Positions 45,165 through 55,918 of a DNA stretch of 64,000 nt are shown here, in pieces. Under the pieces are notes generated by a model. The model saw only the letters and a list, made by a program, of their open reading frames with translations. It ran no database searches and had not been told where the DNA came from. Location: the NCBI RefSeq assembly GCF_902167145.1, contig NC_050097.1:147399982-147463981 (forward strand), written 5' to 3'. Position numbers and translations under genes: made by a program. This stretch comes from Zea mays. Taxonomy: Eukaryota; Streptophyta; Magnoliopsida; Poales; Poaceae. The stretch's first letter is position 1. Every line of letters begins with the position of its first letter.

Positions 45165-47812
45165 ATGTCGGGAGATCACGCCAAGAAGGAGATGGAGACC
45201 GGCGAAAAGCCCACTACAAGCAACGAGAAAGCTCTATCGGGAGAGTCCCGCAACAAGGAGAAAAGGAAGGAGAAGAAGAAGGAAAAGAAGACTTCTTCTC
45301 ACAAGTCGCATCGGAGTGGCGACAAAATAAAGAAGATGAGGAAAGTGGTCTACTACGAGACCGACACTTCATCACCTTCTACCTCCGGCTCCGACGCGCC
45401 CTCCATAACTTCTAAGCGCCATGAGCGCAAGAAGTTTAGTAAGATCCCCTTACATTATCCTCGTACTTCTAGACATACTCCATTACTTTCCGTTCCATTA
45501 GGCAAACCGCCAACCTTTGACGGTGAAGATTATGCTAGGTGGAGTGATTTAATGAAATTTCATCTAACCTCACTCCACAAAAGTATATGGAATGTTGTTG
45601 AGTTTGGAGCACAGGTACCATCCGTAGGGGATGAGGATTATGATGAGGACGAGGTGGCCCAAATCGAGCACTTCAACTCCCAAGCCACAACCATACTCCT
45701 CGCCTCTCTAAGTAGGGAGGAGTACAACAAGGTGCAAGGACTAAAAAGCGCCAAGGAAGTTTGGGACATGCTCAAGACGGTGCACGAGGGTGATGAACTC
45801 ACCAAGATCACCAAGCGGGAAACGATCGAGGGGGAGCTCGGTCGCTTCCGTCTTCGCCAAGGGGAGGAGCCACAAGATATGTACAACCGGCTCAAGACCT
45901 TGGTGAATCAAGTGCGCAACCTCGGGAGCAAGAAATGGGATGACCACGAGGTGGTTAAGGTTATTCTAAGATCTCTTATTTTCCTTAACCCTACTCAAGT
46001 ACAATTAATTCATGGAAATCCAAGATATACACTAATGACTCCCGAGGAAGTAATTGGGAATTTTGTGAGCTTTGAATTTATGATCAAGGGCTCACGGAAA
46101 ATCAACGAGCTTGACGGTCCTTCTACGTCCGAGGCTCAACCGGTCGCATTCAAAGCGACGGAAGAAAAGAAGGAGGAGTCTACACCAAGTAGAACACCCA
46201 TCGACGCCTCCAAGCTCGACAACGAGGAAATGGCACTCGTCATCAAAAGCTTTCGCCAAATCCTCAAGCAAAGGAGGGGGAAGATTACAAGCCCCGCTCC
46301 AAGAAGGTTTGCTACAAATGTGGTAAGCCCGGTCACTTTATAGCTAAATGTCCTATTTCTAGTGACAGTGACAGGGGCGATGACAAGAAGGGGAGAAGAA
46401 AGGAGAAGAAGAGGTACTACAAGAAGAAGGGCGGCGATGCCCATGTTTGTCGCGAGTGGGACTCCGACGAAAGCTCTAGCGATTCCTCCGACGACGAGGA
46501 CGCCGCAAACATCACCGTCACCAAGGGACTTCTCTTCCCCAACGTCGGCCACAAGTGCCTCATGGCAAAGGACGGCAAAAAGAAGAAGGTTAAATCTAAA
46601 TCCTCCACTAGATATGAGTCTTCTAGTGATGAAAATGCTAGTGATGAGGAAGATAACTTACACACTCTTTTTGCCAACCTAAACATGCAACAAAAAGAAA
46701 AGTTAAATGAATTAATTAGTGCCATCCATGAGAAGGATGACCTCTTGGACACCCAAGAGGACTTCCTAATCAAGGAAAACAAAAAGCATGTTAAGGTTAA
46801 AAATGCTTATGCTCTAGAAGTTGAAAAATGTGAAAAATTATCTAGTGAGCTAAGCACTTGCCATGAGACTATAGACAATCTTAGAAATGAAAATGCTAAT
46901 TTGTTAGCTAAGATTGATTCTATTGCTTGCAATGCCTCAATTCCCAATCTTAGAAATGATAATGATGATTTGCTTGCTAAGATTGAAGAATTGAACATAT
47001 CTCTTGCTAGCCTTAGTATTGAGAATGAAAAATTGCTTGCTAAGGCTAAGGATTTTGATGTTTGCAATGCTACTATTTCCGACCTTAGAACTAAAAATGA
47101 TATATTGCATGCTAAGGTTGTAGAATTAAAATCTTGCAAACCCTCTACATCTACCGTTGAGCACACTTCTATTTGTACTAGATGTAGAGATGTTGATGTT
47201 AATGCTATTCATGATCACATTGCTTTAATTAAACAACAAAATGATCATATAGCAAAATTAAATGCTAAGATTACCGAGCATGACTTAGAAAATGAAAAAA
47301 TTAAATTTGCTAGAAGCATGCTCTATAGAGGGAGATGCCCTGGCATTAAGGATGGCATTGGCTTCCAACAGGGAGGCAATGTCAAAATTAATGCCCCTCA
47401 TAAGAAATTGTCTAACTTTGTTAAGGGCAAGGCTCCCATGCCTCAGGATAACTAGGGTTACATTTTATACCCTGCCGGTTATCCTGAGAGCAAAATTAGG
47501 AGAATTCACTCTAGGAAGTCTCACTCTGGTCCTAATCTTGCTTTTATGTATAAGAGTGAGACATCTAGTTCTAGGCAACAATCCCATGTTAAGTTGCCTA
47601 AGAAGAAAACTCCTAGTGCATCAAATGACCATGACATCTCATTTAAAACTTTTGATGCATCTTATGTTTTGACTAACAAATCCAGCAAGGTAGTTGCCAA
47701 ATATGTTGGGGGCAAGCACAAGGGGTCAAAGACTTGTGTTTGGGTACCCAAAGTTCTTGTGTCTAATGCCAAAGGACCCAAAACCATTTGGGTACCTAAA
47801 GTCAAGAACTAA
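45165..47812 (+). pseudogene. Sirevirus G gag
   Basis: It starts MSGDHAKKEMETGEKPTTS at 45,165. The basic N terminus is followed by the gag core (MYNRLKTLVNQVRNLGS near 45,890) and a CCHC knuckle (CYKCGKPGHFIAKC) that is thrown out of frame by a one-base loss near 46,280. Then come an acidic Ser/Asp patch, a long coiled coil with repeated LRNENANLLAKI-like units (46,870-47,140) and a C-terminal domain ending VWVPKVKN-stop at 47,812. A TAG at 47,453-47,455 interrupts the C-terminal domain where the related copy C reads Glu. Pol follows in the +1 frame, as in C. Confidence 0.9.
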
Positions 47813-47832
47813 ACTTGTTTTGTAGGTTTATG

Positions 47833-50800
47833 CATCCGGGGGCTCAAGTTGGATCATCGATAGCGGGTGCACAAACCACATGACAGGGGAGAAGAAAATG
47901 TTCTCCTCCTATGAGAAAAACCAAGATCCCCAATGAGCTATCACATTCGGGGATGGAAACCAAGGTTTGGTCAAAGGTTTGGGTAAAATTGCTATATCTC
48001 CTGACCATTCTATTTCCAATGTTTTTCTTGTAGATTCATTAGATTACAATTTGCTTTCTGTTTCTCAATTATGCAAAATGGGCTACAATTGTCTATTCAC
48101 TAATGTAGGTGTCACTGTCTTTAGAAGAAGTGATGATTCAATAGCATTTAAGGGAGTGTTAGAGGGTTAGCTATACTTAGTAAATTTTGATAGAGCTAAA
48201 CTCAACACTTGCTTAATTGCTAAGACTAACATGGGCTGGCTCTGGCATCGCCGACTAGCACATGTTGGGATGAAGAATCTTCATAAGCTTCTAAAGGGAG
48301 AGCACATTTTAGGATTAACAAATGTTCATTTTGAGAAAGACAGGATTTGTAGCGCATGTCAAGCAGGAAAGCAAGTTGGTACCCATCATCCACATAAGAA
48401 CATCATGACGACTGACAGACCACTGGAGCTCCTACACATGGATCTATTCGGCCCGATCGCTTACATAAGCATCGGCGGGAGTAAGTACTATCTAGTTATT
48501 GTGGATGATTATTCTCGCTTCACTTGGGTGTTCTTTTTGCAGGAAAAATCTCATACCCAAGAGACCTTAAAGGGATTCTTGAGACGGGCTCAAAATGAGT
48601 TCGGCTTAAGGATCAAGAAAATTAGAAGCGACAACGGGACGGAGTTCAAGAACTCACAAATTGAAGGCTTCCTTGAGGAGGAGGGCATCAAGCATGAGTT
48701 CTCTTCTCCCTACACCCCACAACAAAATGGTGTAGTGGAGAGGAAGAATAGAACTCTTTTGGACATGGCAAGAACCATGCTTGATGAATACAAGACTTCG
48801 GATCGGTTTTGGGTCGAGGCGGTCAACACCACCTGCTACGCCATCAACCGGTTATATCTACATCGAATCCTCAAGAAGACATCTTATGAACTCCTAACCG
48901 GTAAAAAGCCCAATATTTCATATTTTAGAGTCTTTGGTAGCAAATGCTTTATTCTTGTTAAAAGAGGAAGAAAATCTAAATTTGCTCCTAAGACTGTAGA
49001 AGGCTTTTTACTAGGATATGATTCAAACACAAGGGCATATAGAATCTTTAACAAGTCCTCTAGGCAAGTTGAAGTTTCTTGTGACATTGTGTTTGATGAG
49101 ACTAACGGCTCTCAAGTAGAGCAAGTTGATCTTGATGAGATAGGTGATGAAGAGACACCATGCATCGCACTAAGGAACATGTCCATAGGGGATGTGTGTC
49201 CTAAAGAATCCCAAGAGCCTCCAAATGCACAAGATCAACCATCCTCCTCCACTCAAGCATCTCCACCAACTCAAAATAAGGATGAGGCTCAAGTTGATGA
49301 AGGAGAAGATCAATCAAATGAGCCACCTCAAGATGACGACAGTGATCAAGGGGGAGATGCAAATGATCAAGACAAGGAGGATGAAGAACAAAGGCCGCCA
49401 CACCCAAGAATCCACCAAGCAATCCAACGAGATCACCCCGTCGACACCATCCTCGGCGACATTCATAAGGGGGTAACTACTAGATCTCGTGTTGCACATT
49501 TTTGTGAGCATTACTCTTTTGTTTCCTCTATTGAGCCACACAGGGTAGAGGAAGCACTTCAAGATTCGGATTGGGTAGTGGCGATGCAAGAGGAGCTCAA
49601 CAACTTCACTAGGAATGAGGTATGGCATTTAGTTCCATGTCCTAATCAAAATGTTGTAGGAACCAAGTGGGTCTTCCGCAACAAGCAAGATGAGCATGGT
49701 GTGGTGACAAGGAACAAAGCCCGACTTGTGGCCAATGGATATTCCCAAGTCAAAGGTTTGGATTTCGGTGAAACCTATGCACCCGTAGCTAGGCTTGAGT
49801 CAATTCGAATATTATTAGCCTATGCTACTTACCATGGCTTCAAGCTTTATCAAATGGACGTGAAGAGTGCCTTCCTCAATGGACCAATCAAAGAAGAGGT
49901 CTATGTTGAGCAACCTCCCGGCTTTGAAAATAGTGAGTATCCTAACCATGTGTATAAGCTCTCTAAGGCGCTTTATGGGCTCAAGCAAGCCCCAAGAGCA
50001 TGGTATGAATGCCTTAGAGATTTCCTTATCAATAATGGCTTCAAAGTCGGAAAGGCCGATCCTACTTTGTTTACTAAAACTCTTAACAATGATTTGTTTG
50101 TATGCCAAATTTATGTTGATGATATTATATTTGGGTCTACTAACGAGTCTACATGTGAAGAATTTAGTAGGATCATGACACAAAAATTCGAGATGTCTAT
50201 GATGGGGGAGTTGAAGTATTTTTTAGGATTTCAAGTGAAGCAACTCCAAGAGGGCACCTTCCTAAGCCAAACAAAGTATACTCAATATATTCTAAGCAAG
50301 TTTGGAATGAAGGATGCCAAACCCATCAAGACACCCATGGGAACCAATGGGCATCTCGACCTCGACGAGGGAGGTAAATCCGTAGATCAAAAGGTATACC
50401 GGTCGATGATTGGCTCTTTGCTATATTTATGTGCATCTCGACCGGATATAATGCTTTCCGTATGCATGTGTGCAAGATTCCAAGACGACCCTAAGGAAGC
50501 TCACCTTACGGCCGTAAAACGAATCTTGAGATATTTGGTTTATACTCCTAAGTTTGGGCTTTGGTATCCTAGGGGATCCACTTTTGATTTGATTGGTTAT
50601 TCGGATGTCGATTGGGCGGGGTGTAAAATCAATAGAAAGAGCACATCGGGGACTTGCCAGTTCTTAGGAAGATCCTTGGTGTCTTGGGCTTCAAAGAAGC
50701 AAAATTCCGTAGCTCTTTCTACCGCCGAGGCCGAGTACATTGTCGTAGGCAATTGTTGCGCGCAACTACTTTGGATGAGGCAAACCCTTAGGGACTACGG

Positions 50801-51068
50801 TTACAAACTAACCAAAGTCCCTCTTCTATGTGATAATGAGAGTGCAATCCGCATGGCGGATAATCCCGTTGAACATAGCCGCACTAAACACGTAGCCATT
50901 CGGTATCACTTTTTAAGGGATCACCAACAAAAGGGAGATATCGAGATTTCTTACATTAATACTAAAGATCAATTAGCCGATATCTTTACCAAGCCACTTG
51001 ATGAACAAATTTTTAACAAACTTAGGCATGAGCTAAATATTCTTGATTCTAGGAACTTCTTTTGTTGA
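47833..51068 (+). pseudogene. Sirevirus G pol: protease, integrase, RT, RNase H
   Basis: The protease motif SSWIIDSGCTNHM is at about 47,850-47,890. TGA at 47,934-47,936 and TAG at 48,168-48,170 interrupt the frame where copy C has Arg and Gln. From 48,231 there is an intact 945-residue frame: HHCC finger ([11 protein letters not shown]...CSACQAGK), integrase core with D71, D134 and E170 (DD35E spacing), an acidic Gln/Pro-rich linker at about 320-400, RT with YVDD at 628-631, and RNase H with STAEAEYI and [11 protein letters not shown], ending in the ADIFTKPL motif. In an intact element these proteins copy and insert the DNA. As it stands the protein cannot be made from one start. Confidence 0.92.
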
Positions 51069-51905
51069 TTTGCACACATAGCTCATTTATATACCTTTGA
51101 TTATGTCTCTTTCATATGCTATGACTAATGTGTTTTAAAGTCTATTTCAAACCAAGTCATAGGTGTATTGTAAGGAAATTGGAGTCTTCGACGAAGACAA
51201 AGGCTTCCACTCCGTAACTCATCCTTCGCCGTCGCTCCGAGCAACTCTCCATCTTTGGGGGAGAGATCACTCTTCGTCTTTGGTATAATCTTCACTCATT
51301 TATTTATGACCAAAGGAGGAGACAGCACTTCTAAGGGCTCTAATAACTCTGTTTTTGGCGATTCATGCCAAAGGGGGAGAAAGTATTAGCCCAAAGCAAA
51401 AGGACCGCACCACCACCTAATTTTAAAAAGAGTTTTTCAATTGATATGATTCTCAAATTGATAAATTTAAAATTGGTATGTTATTGTGTTCAAAAGGGGG
51501 AGAAAAGTAGTATTTCAAAATTGATATATCAAAACCCTTTTGAACACTAAGAGGAGAATCTTATTTAGGGGGAGTTTTGTTTAGTCAAAGGAAAAACATT
51601 TGAAATAGGGGGAGAAAATTTCAAATCTTGAAAATGCTTCGCAAAATCTTATTCATTTACCTTTGACTATTTGCAAAAAGAACTTTGAAAAGGATTTACA
51701 AAAGAATTTGCAAAAACAAAACATGTGGTGCAAGCGTGGTCCACAATGTCAAAAATTGAAGAAACAATCCATGCATATCCTATAAGTATTTATATTGGCT
51801 CAATTCCAAGCAATCTTTGCACTTACCTTATGCAAGCTAGTTCAATTATGCACTTCTATATTTGCTTTGGTTTGTGTTGGCATCAATCACCAAAAAGGGG
51901 GAGAT
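51069..51905 (+). other. Sirevirus G 3' region with repeated polypurine tracts
   Basis: The PPT-like words GGGGGAGA/AAAGGGGGAGA occur near 51,258, 51,315, 51,372, 51,495, 51,570, 51,608 and finally at 51,893-51,905 against the LTR. Multiple PPTs upstream of the 3' LTR are a known Sirevirus hallmark. No envelope-like ORF is present here. Confidence 0.85.
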
Positions 51906-53166
51906 TGAAAGGGAATTAGGCTTACACCTATTTCCTAAATGATTTTGGTGGTTGAATTGCCCAACACAAATAATTGGACTAACTAGTTTGCTCTAGTGTA
52001 TAAGTTATACAGGTGCCAAAGGTTCACACTTAGCCAATAAAAAGACCAAGTTTTGGGGTTCAACAAAAGAGCAAAGGGATAACCGAAGGCACCTCTGGTC
52101 TGGCGCACCGGACTGTCCGATGTGCCACCGGACAGTGTCCGGTGCACCAGGGGACTTCACGCTGAACTCTTCACCTTCAGGGAAATCTAGAGGCGCTCCG
52201 CTATAATTCACCGGACTGTCCGGTGCCCCAAGGAAGAGCGACTCTGGAACTCTTCAGCCTCGGGAAATTGCTCCGCTATAATTCACCGGACTGTCCGGTG
52301 TACACCGGACTGTCCGGTGAGCCAGCGGAGCAACGGCTACTTCGCGCCAATGGTCACCTGCAGGCGCATTTAATGCGCGCCAGAAGCGCGCAGAAGTCAG
52401 GCACGCGCGCGCTGGCACACCGGACACTCTACAGTACATGTCTGGTGTGCCACCGGACATCCAGGCGGGCCCAGAAGACAGAGCTCCAACGGTCGAATCC
52501 CAACGGTCTGGTGACGTGGCTGGCGCACCGGACTGTCCGGTGCACCATGCGACAGACAGCCCCACCAAACGGCTAGTTTGGTGGTTGGGGCTATAAATAC
52601 CCCCAACTACCCCACATTCAAGTCATCCAAATTTTCCCACTTCAACTACTTACAAGAGCTCTAGCATTTAATTCTAGACACACCCAAGTGATCAAATCCT
52701 CTCCAAACTCCACACAACGCCCTAGTGATTAGAGAGAGAGATTTGCTTGTGTTCTTTCGAGCTCTTGTGCTTGGATTGCTTTCTTCTTTCTTTGATTCTT
52801 CATTGCGATCAAACTCACTTGTAATTGAGGCAAGAGACACCAATCTTGTGGTGGTCCTTGTGGGAACTTTGTGTTCCAAGTGATTGAGAAGAAAAGCTCA
52901 CTCGGTCCGAGGGACCGTTTGAGAGAGGGAAAGGGTTGAAAGAGACCCGGTCTTTGTGACCACCTCAATGGGGAGTAGGTTTGCGAGAACCGAACCTCGG
53001 TAAAACAAATCCGCGTGTCACACCTCTTATTTGCTTGCGATTTGTTTTGCACCCTCTCTCATGGACTCAATTATATTTCTAACACTAACCCGGCTTGTAG
53101 TTGTGATTATTTTTGAGAAATTCAGTTTCGCCCTATTCACCCCCCCCCCCCTCTAGGCGACTTTCA
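51906..53166 (+). repeat. 3' LTR of Sirevirus G (1,261 bp)
   Basis: It is nearly identical to the 5' LTR but lacks about 21 bp and 20 bp within the palindrome cluster (near 52,225 and 52,535). It has a longer C run at about 53,139-53,151. TATAAATA is at 52,592-52,599. Confidence 0.93.
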
Positions 53167-53833
53167 CCTAGCGCCTGGGCCTGCTGGCTAGTGGGCGACG
53201 CGCCTGGCGTCCCAACCACGCCCGCATGCGCGCGGCGGCGGCAGGAGCAGGGCGAGCGCGGGCGCTGGACCGACTGGGCGCACTGGGCTGCGGGGCGCGA
53301 GGCACCATGCGCGCAGTGGGCCGCAGAGGCGCTGGCTGGGCAGGTGAAGGGGAGCGGCCGGGATGCGCACGTAGGCCGCTGGGGAAGGTGTGACGGAACC
53401 TCCCAAGTAATTAGGCCCACCTACAGTTGTCCTTGTCTAACAGACATCAGACACCCTGTAGATGTTCCTAAGTCACTTGACAAGTTCGGTATCTTTCCTT
53501 ACCTTACCAGGAACGTTTCACCCGTCTTGCAGACATTACAGAACATCGGAGATAAAGAAATGCGGAAGCGAATTACATAAACTTACATTTATTTCAAAAG
53601 CAAGCTTGAGTTATTTTATTACAGACCAGACTAAAAGTGAGTGCATAGAAGTAATATTATACAAACCAGGGAGGCACAAACTCCTCCCGAAAGCTCTTTA
53701 AGCTAAAGATCTTAAGTGGAGGACCGAGTCCTCCCGCACTTCAGTCATGTTGTTCTTCTTTTGGAACCACCTTGGCACAGAAGCAGCAAAAGTCTGCTAC
53801 TTCCTCACCTAAAAACAATGAAGGGATAAACCC

Positions 53834-53850
53834 TGAGTATGGAATACTCA
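53834..53850. repeat. Inverted repeat (putative stem-loop) in LTR of element H
   Basis: TGAGTAT-GGA-ATACTCA is a perfect 7-bp stem with a 3-base loop, about 450 bp from the 3' end of the LTR in element sense. Confidence 0.7.
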
Positions 53851-54807
53851 GCAAGTCTTACCTGACTAAAGAAAAGACTCTCAAGGGTATGCTGGTTATA
53901 TGGGAGTCAAGGTAAGGTTTTTTTTTAATATTCAAAGACTCTAATTTGCAGAAATGCTTACTAAAGTGGATCCTTAAAAATCCAGTTTTAATTTGTCAAG
54001 TTAAGTAAAATTACCTGCACTAGAGTTCTTTCTACCCTAGTTCAATCACTAGTCCTATACTAGCCAATTTCTCAACAAAAACCCTTTATCTTTAGTGGAG
54101 TTCTACGTGTAAGTCAGTGGCCAAGTCTCCATAACCGCGGAGGTACGGCGATCCGAATCGATTATACTCAGCTGAGGATCTCCAATCACACGACATATGT
54201 AGCACTTAACCCTTGCATATGTCAACCCGCCACCGGGGTTCTTAAGACCGGATCAGGTTCACGCAAACCGAGAGCACAGCTACACCACCGTCCAGCCTCT
54301 TGCCACGGAGGGTACACGCTACTCTCGCCACCGCTCCACGCCCATTTCGTGTTATCTTATTCCGGCCTTAGTCTACCCGAGGCAAGGCTTACCCATGACG
54401 AGGCATGTGACCAGTTAAAGGGTCCTCGGTCAGCAGGCCTACATCGACAAGGTCCTTAATCGACTCAGACGGAGACACTACACCGAGAATCTCTTCTCGT
54501 GCAAGTCACCCGCCCGGTCTCAGCTTAATCATTTAACCCAAAACTTGGTACCTGGCAGAGGTACATCTTTTCCGATGTTGAATCCATCACGGCCGTGATG
54601 GATCCACCATCAAGTTTTATTTTCGAAAATATCCCACCCACTTTTGCCACATCATATTTTGTAAAAACAAAACCTTTTGTTTTTCTAAAGCAAAGCTAAG
54701 CATCAAAAAGCTTTTGTAAAACAGGTGATTAAGGAAGGTAATCAGATTCAAGGAAGGTAATGCAGGAATTGTTTTAGCAATCAACTCCTATCACCTAATG
54801 CAGCAAT

Positions 54808-55918
54808 CAACAACAACAACAACAACAACAACAACAAAGCCTTTTTGTCCCAAGCACGTTGGGGTAGGCTAGAGATGAAACCCCGTATGAAAACCTCAGA
54901 GCTCAACCCCCAAAGAACAGAAAAGGGAAACAAAGGCAAAGGAGAACCGAAAACAACGAAACGGGGAAACACATAAAAGAGATAAAACCCACAAGGACCA
55001 GCAAGATCTAAAATGGACACAAGAAAAGGTCAAACGATTAAGGAGGAAAAGCGAAACTATCAATCAGGGTTCTGGCACGTGAATTGCACACTTCCACCCC
55101 TTCCTATCTGCGGCGAGCTCTTTGTCAATATTCCACTCCTTCAGGTCTCTCTTCACAGCCTCTGTCCACGTCAAAGTTGGTCGACCTCTACCTCTCTTCA
55201 CATTTTCGGGACGCCTAATTATTCCGATATGCACTGGTGCCTCTTCAGGTCTTCGTTGGATATGTCCAAACCATCTCAAGCGATGTTGCATAAGCTTCTC
55301 CTCAATTGGCGCCACTCCTACTCTCTCTCGTATATCATCATTCCGGACTCGATCTCTCCTTGTGTGGCCACATATCCAGCGCAACATACGCATCTCTGCC
55401 ACACTTAGTTGTTGGACATGTCGTCTTTTAGTGGGCCAACATTCTGCTCCATACAACATAGCCGGCCGGATTGCTGTCCTGTAGAATTTGCCTTTTAGTT
55501 TGTGTGGCACCCGGTGGTCGCATAAGACACCCGCAGCTTGTCGCCACTTCAACCATCCGGCTTTAATTCTATGACTGACATCCTCATCGATGTCTCCCTC
55601 CTTTTGAAGCATTGATCCTAAGTAACGAAAAGTGTCTTTCTTGGGTACCACTTGCCCATCAAGACTAACATCGCCATCCTCATACCCCATGGCACTGAAA
55701 TCACACTTCATATACTCTGTTTTAGACCTACTAAGCCTAAAACCTTTTGCTTCCAGCGTCTGCCTCCACAATTCCAACTTTTGAGAAACACCACTCCTAC
55801 TCTCCTCAATAAGTACCACATCATCGGCAAAAAGCATACACCACGGTAAAACTCCTTGTATGTCCCTTGTGACCTCATCTATCACCAAAGCGAAAAGATA
55901 AGGGCTCAAAGCCGACCC
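54808..55918 (-). mobile_element. Element I: 5'-truncated RTE-type LINE
   Basis: Reading on the minus strand it begins inside the RT palm (GSALSPYLF) at about 55,918 and ends in a (TTG)n tail (54,808-54,837 as CAA repeats), the short-repeat 3' end typical of RTE-clade LINEs. The comparison sequence, solo LTR E, lacks this block, which confirms insertion. No clean target duplication could be identified. Confidence 0.88.
55064..55909 (-). pseudogene. LINE reverse transcriptase C-terminal part (281 codons)
   Basis: The open frame covers the RT palm with catalytic FADD (residues 27-30), the thumb (KTEYMKCDFS, YLGSMLQKEGDIDEDV), a Trp/Arg-rich connection (LRWICGHTRRDRVRND) and the C terminus ending HVPEP. 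The endonuclease and RT fingers are missing through 5' truncation, so it is not functional although the remaining frame is open. Confidence 0.88.

Larger units (their letters stand above)
43819..53166 (+). mobile_element. Element G: complete Opie/Ji-like Sirevirus
   Basis: Both LTRs (43,819-45,116 and 51,906-53,166) are present, with target duplication CCTAG at 43,814-43,818 and 53,167-53,171. The order is LTR, PBS, gag, protease, integrase, RT, RNase H, a 0.84-kb region of repeated polypurine tracts, LTR, which is the Ty1/copia Sirevirus layout. It is inserted in the LTR of element F. Gag has one frameshift and one stop, and early pol has two stops, so this copy is inactive. The rest of pol is an intact 945-codon frame. 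Confidence 0.95.
33761..53388 (-). mobile_element. Element F: non-autonomous long-LTR gypsy element without coding capacity
   Basis: It consists of the left LTR (33,761-37,632), an internal region (37,633-40,521) and a second LTR starting at 40,522. That LTR is interrupted by a MITE, by Sirevirus G (43,819-53,166) and finally by element H at 53,389; its last ~450 bp are off the window. LTR termini (TGTCACACCCGG, TGTTACA), PPT position and PBS match elements B and H, so it belongs to the chromovirus-type group, reading on the minus strand. The internal 2.9 kb holds no gag or pol motif. The LTRs differ by a few percent by eye, older than element B. The left target duplication would be AATAC. 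Confidence 0.88.

Noticed and set aside
51069..51905. Possible envelope-like gene after Sirevirus pol
   Set aside because: Some Sireviruses carry one, but here only a 64-codon ORF and polypurine repeats are found.
43814..53171. Sirevirus G and chromovirus H as one composite element
   Set aside because: G has its own LTR pair and CCTAG duplication, with 217 bp of element F LTR between G and H.
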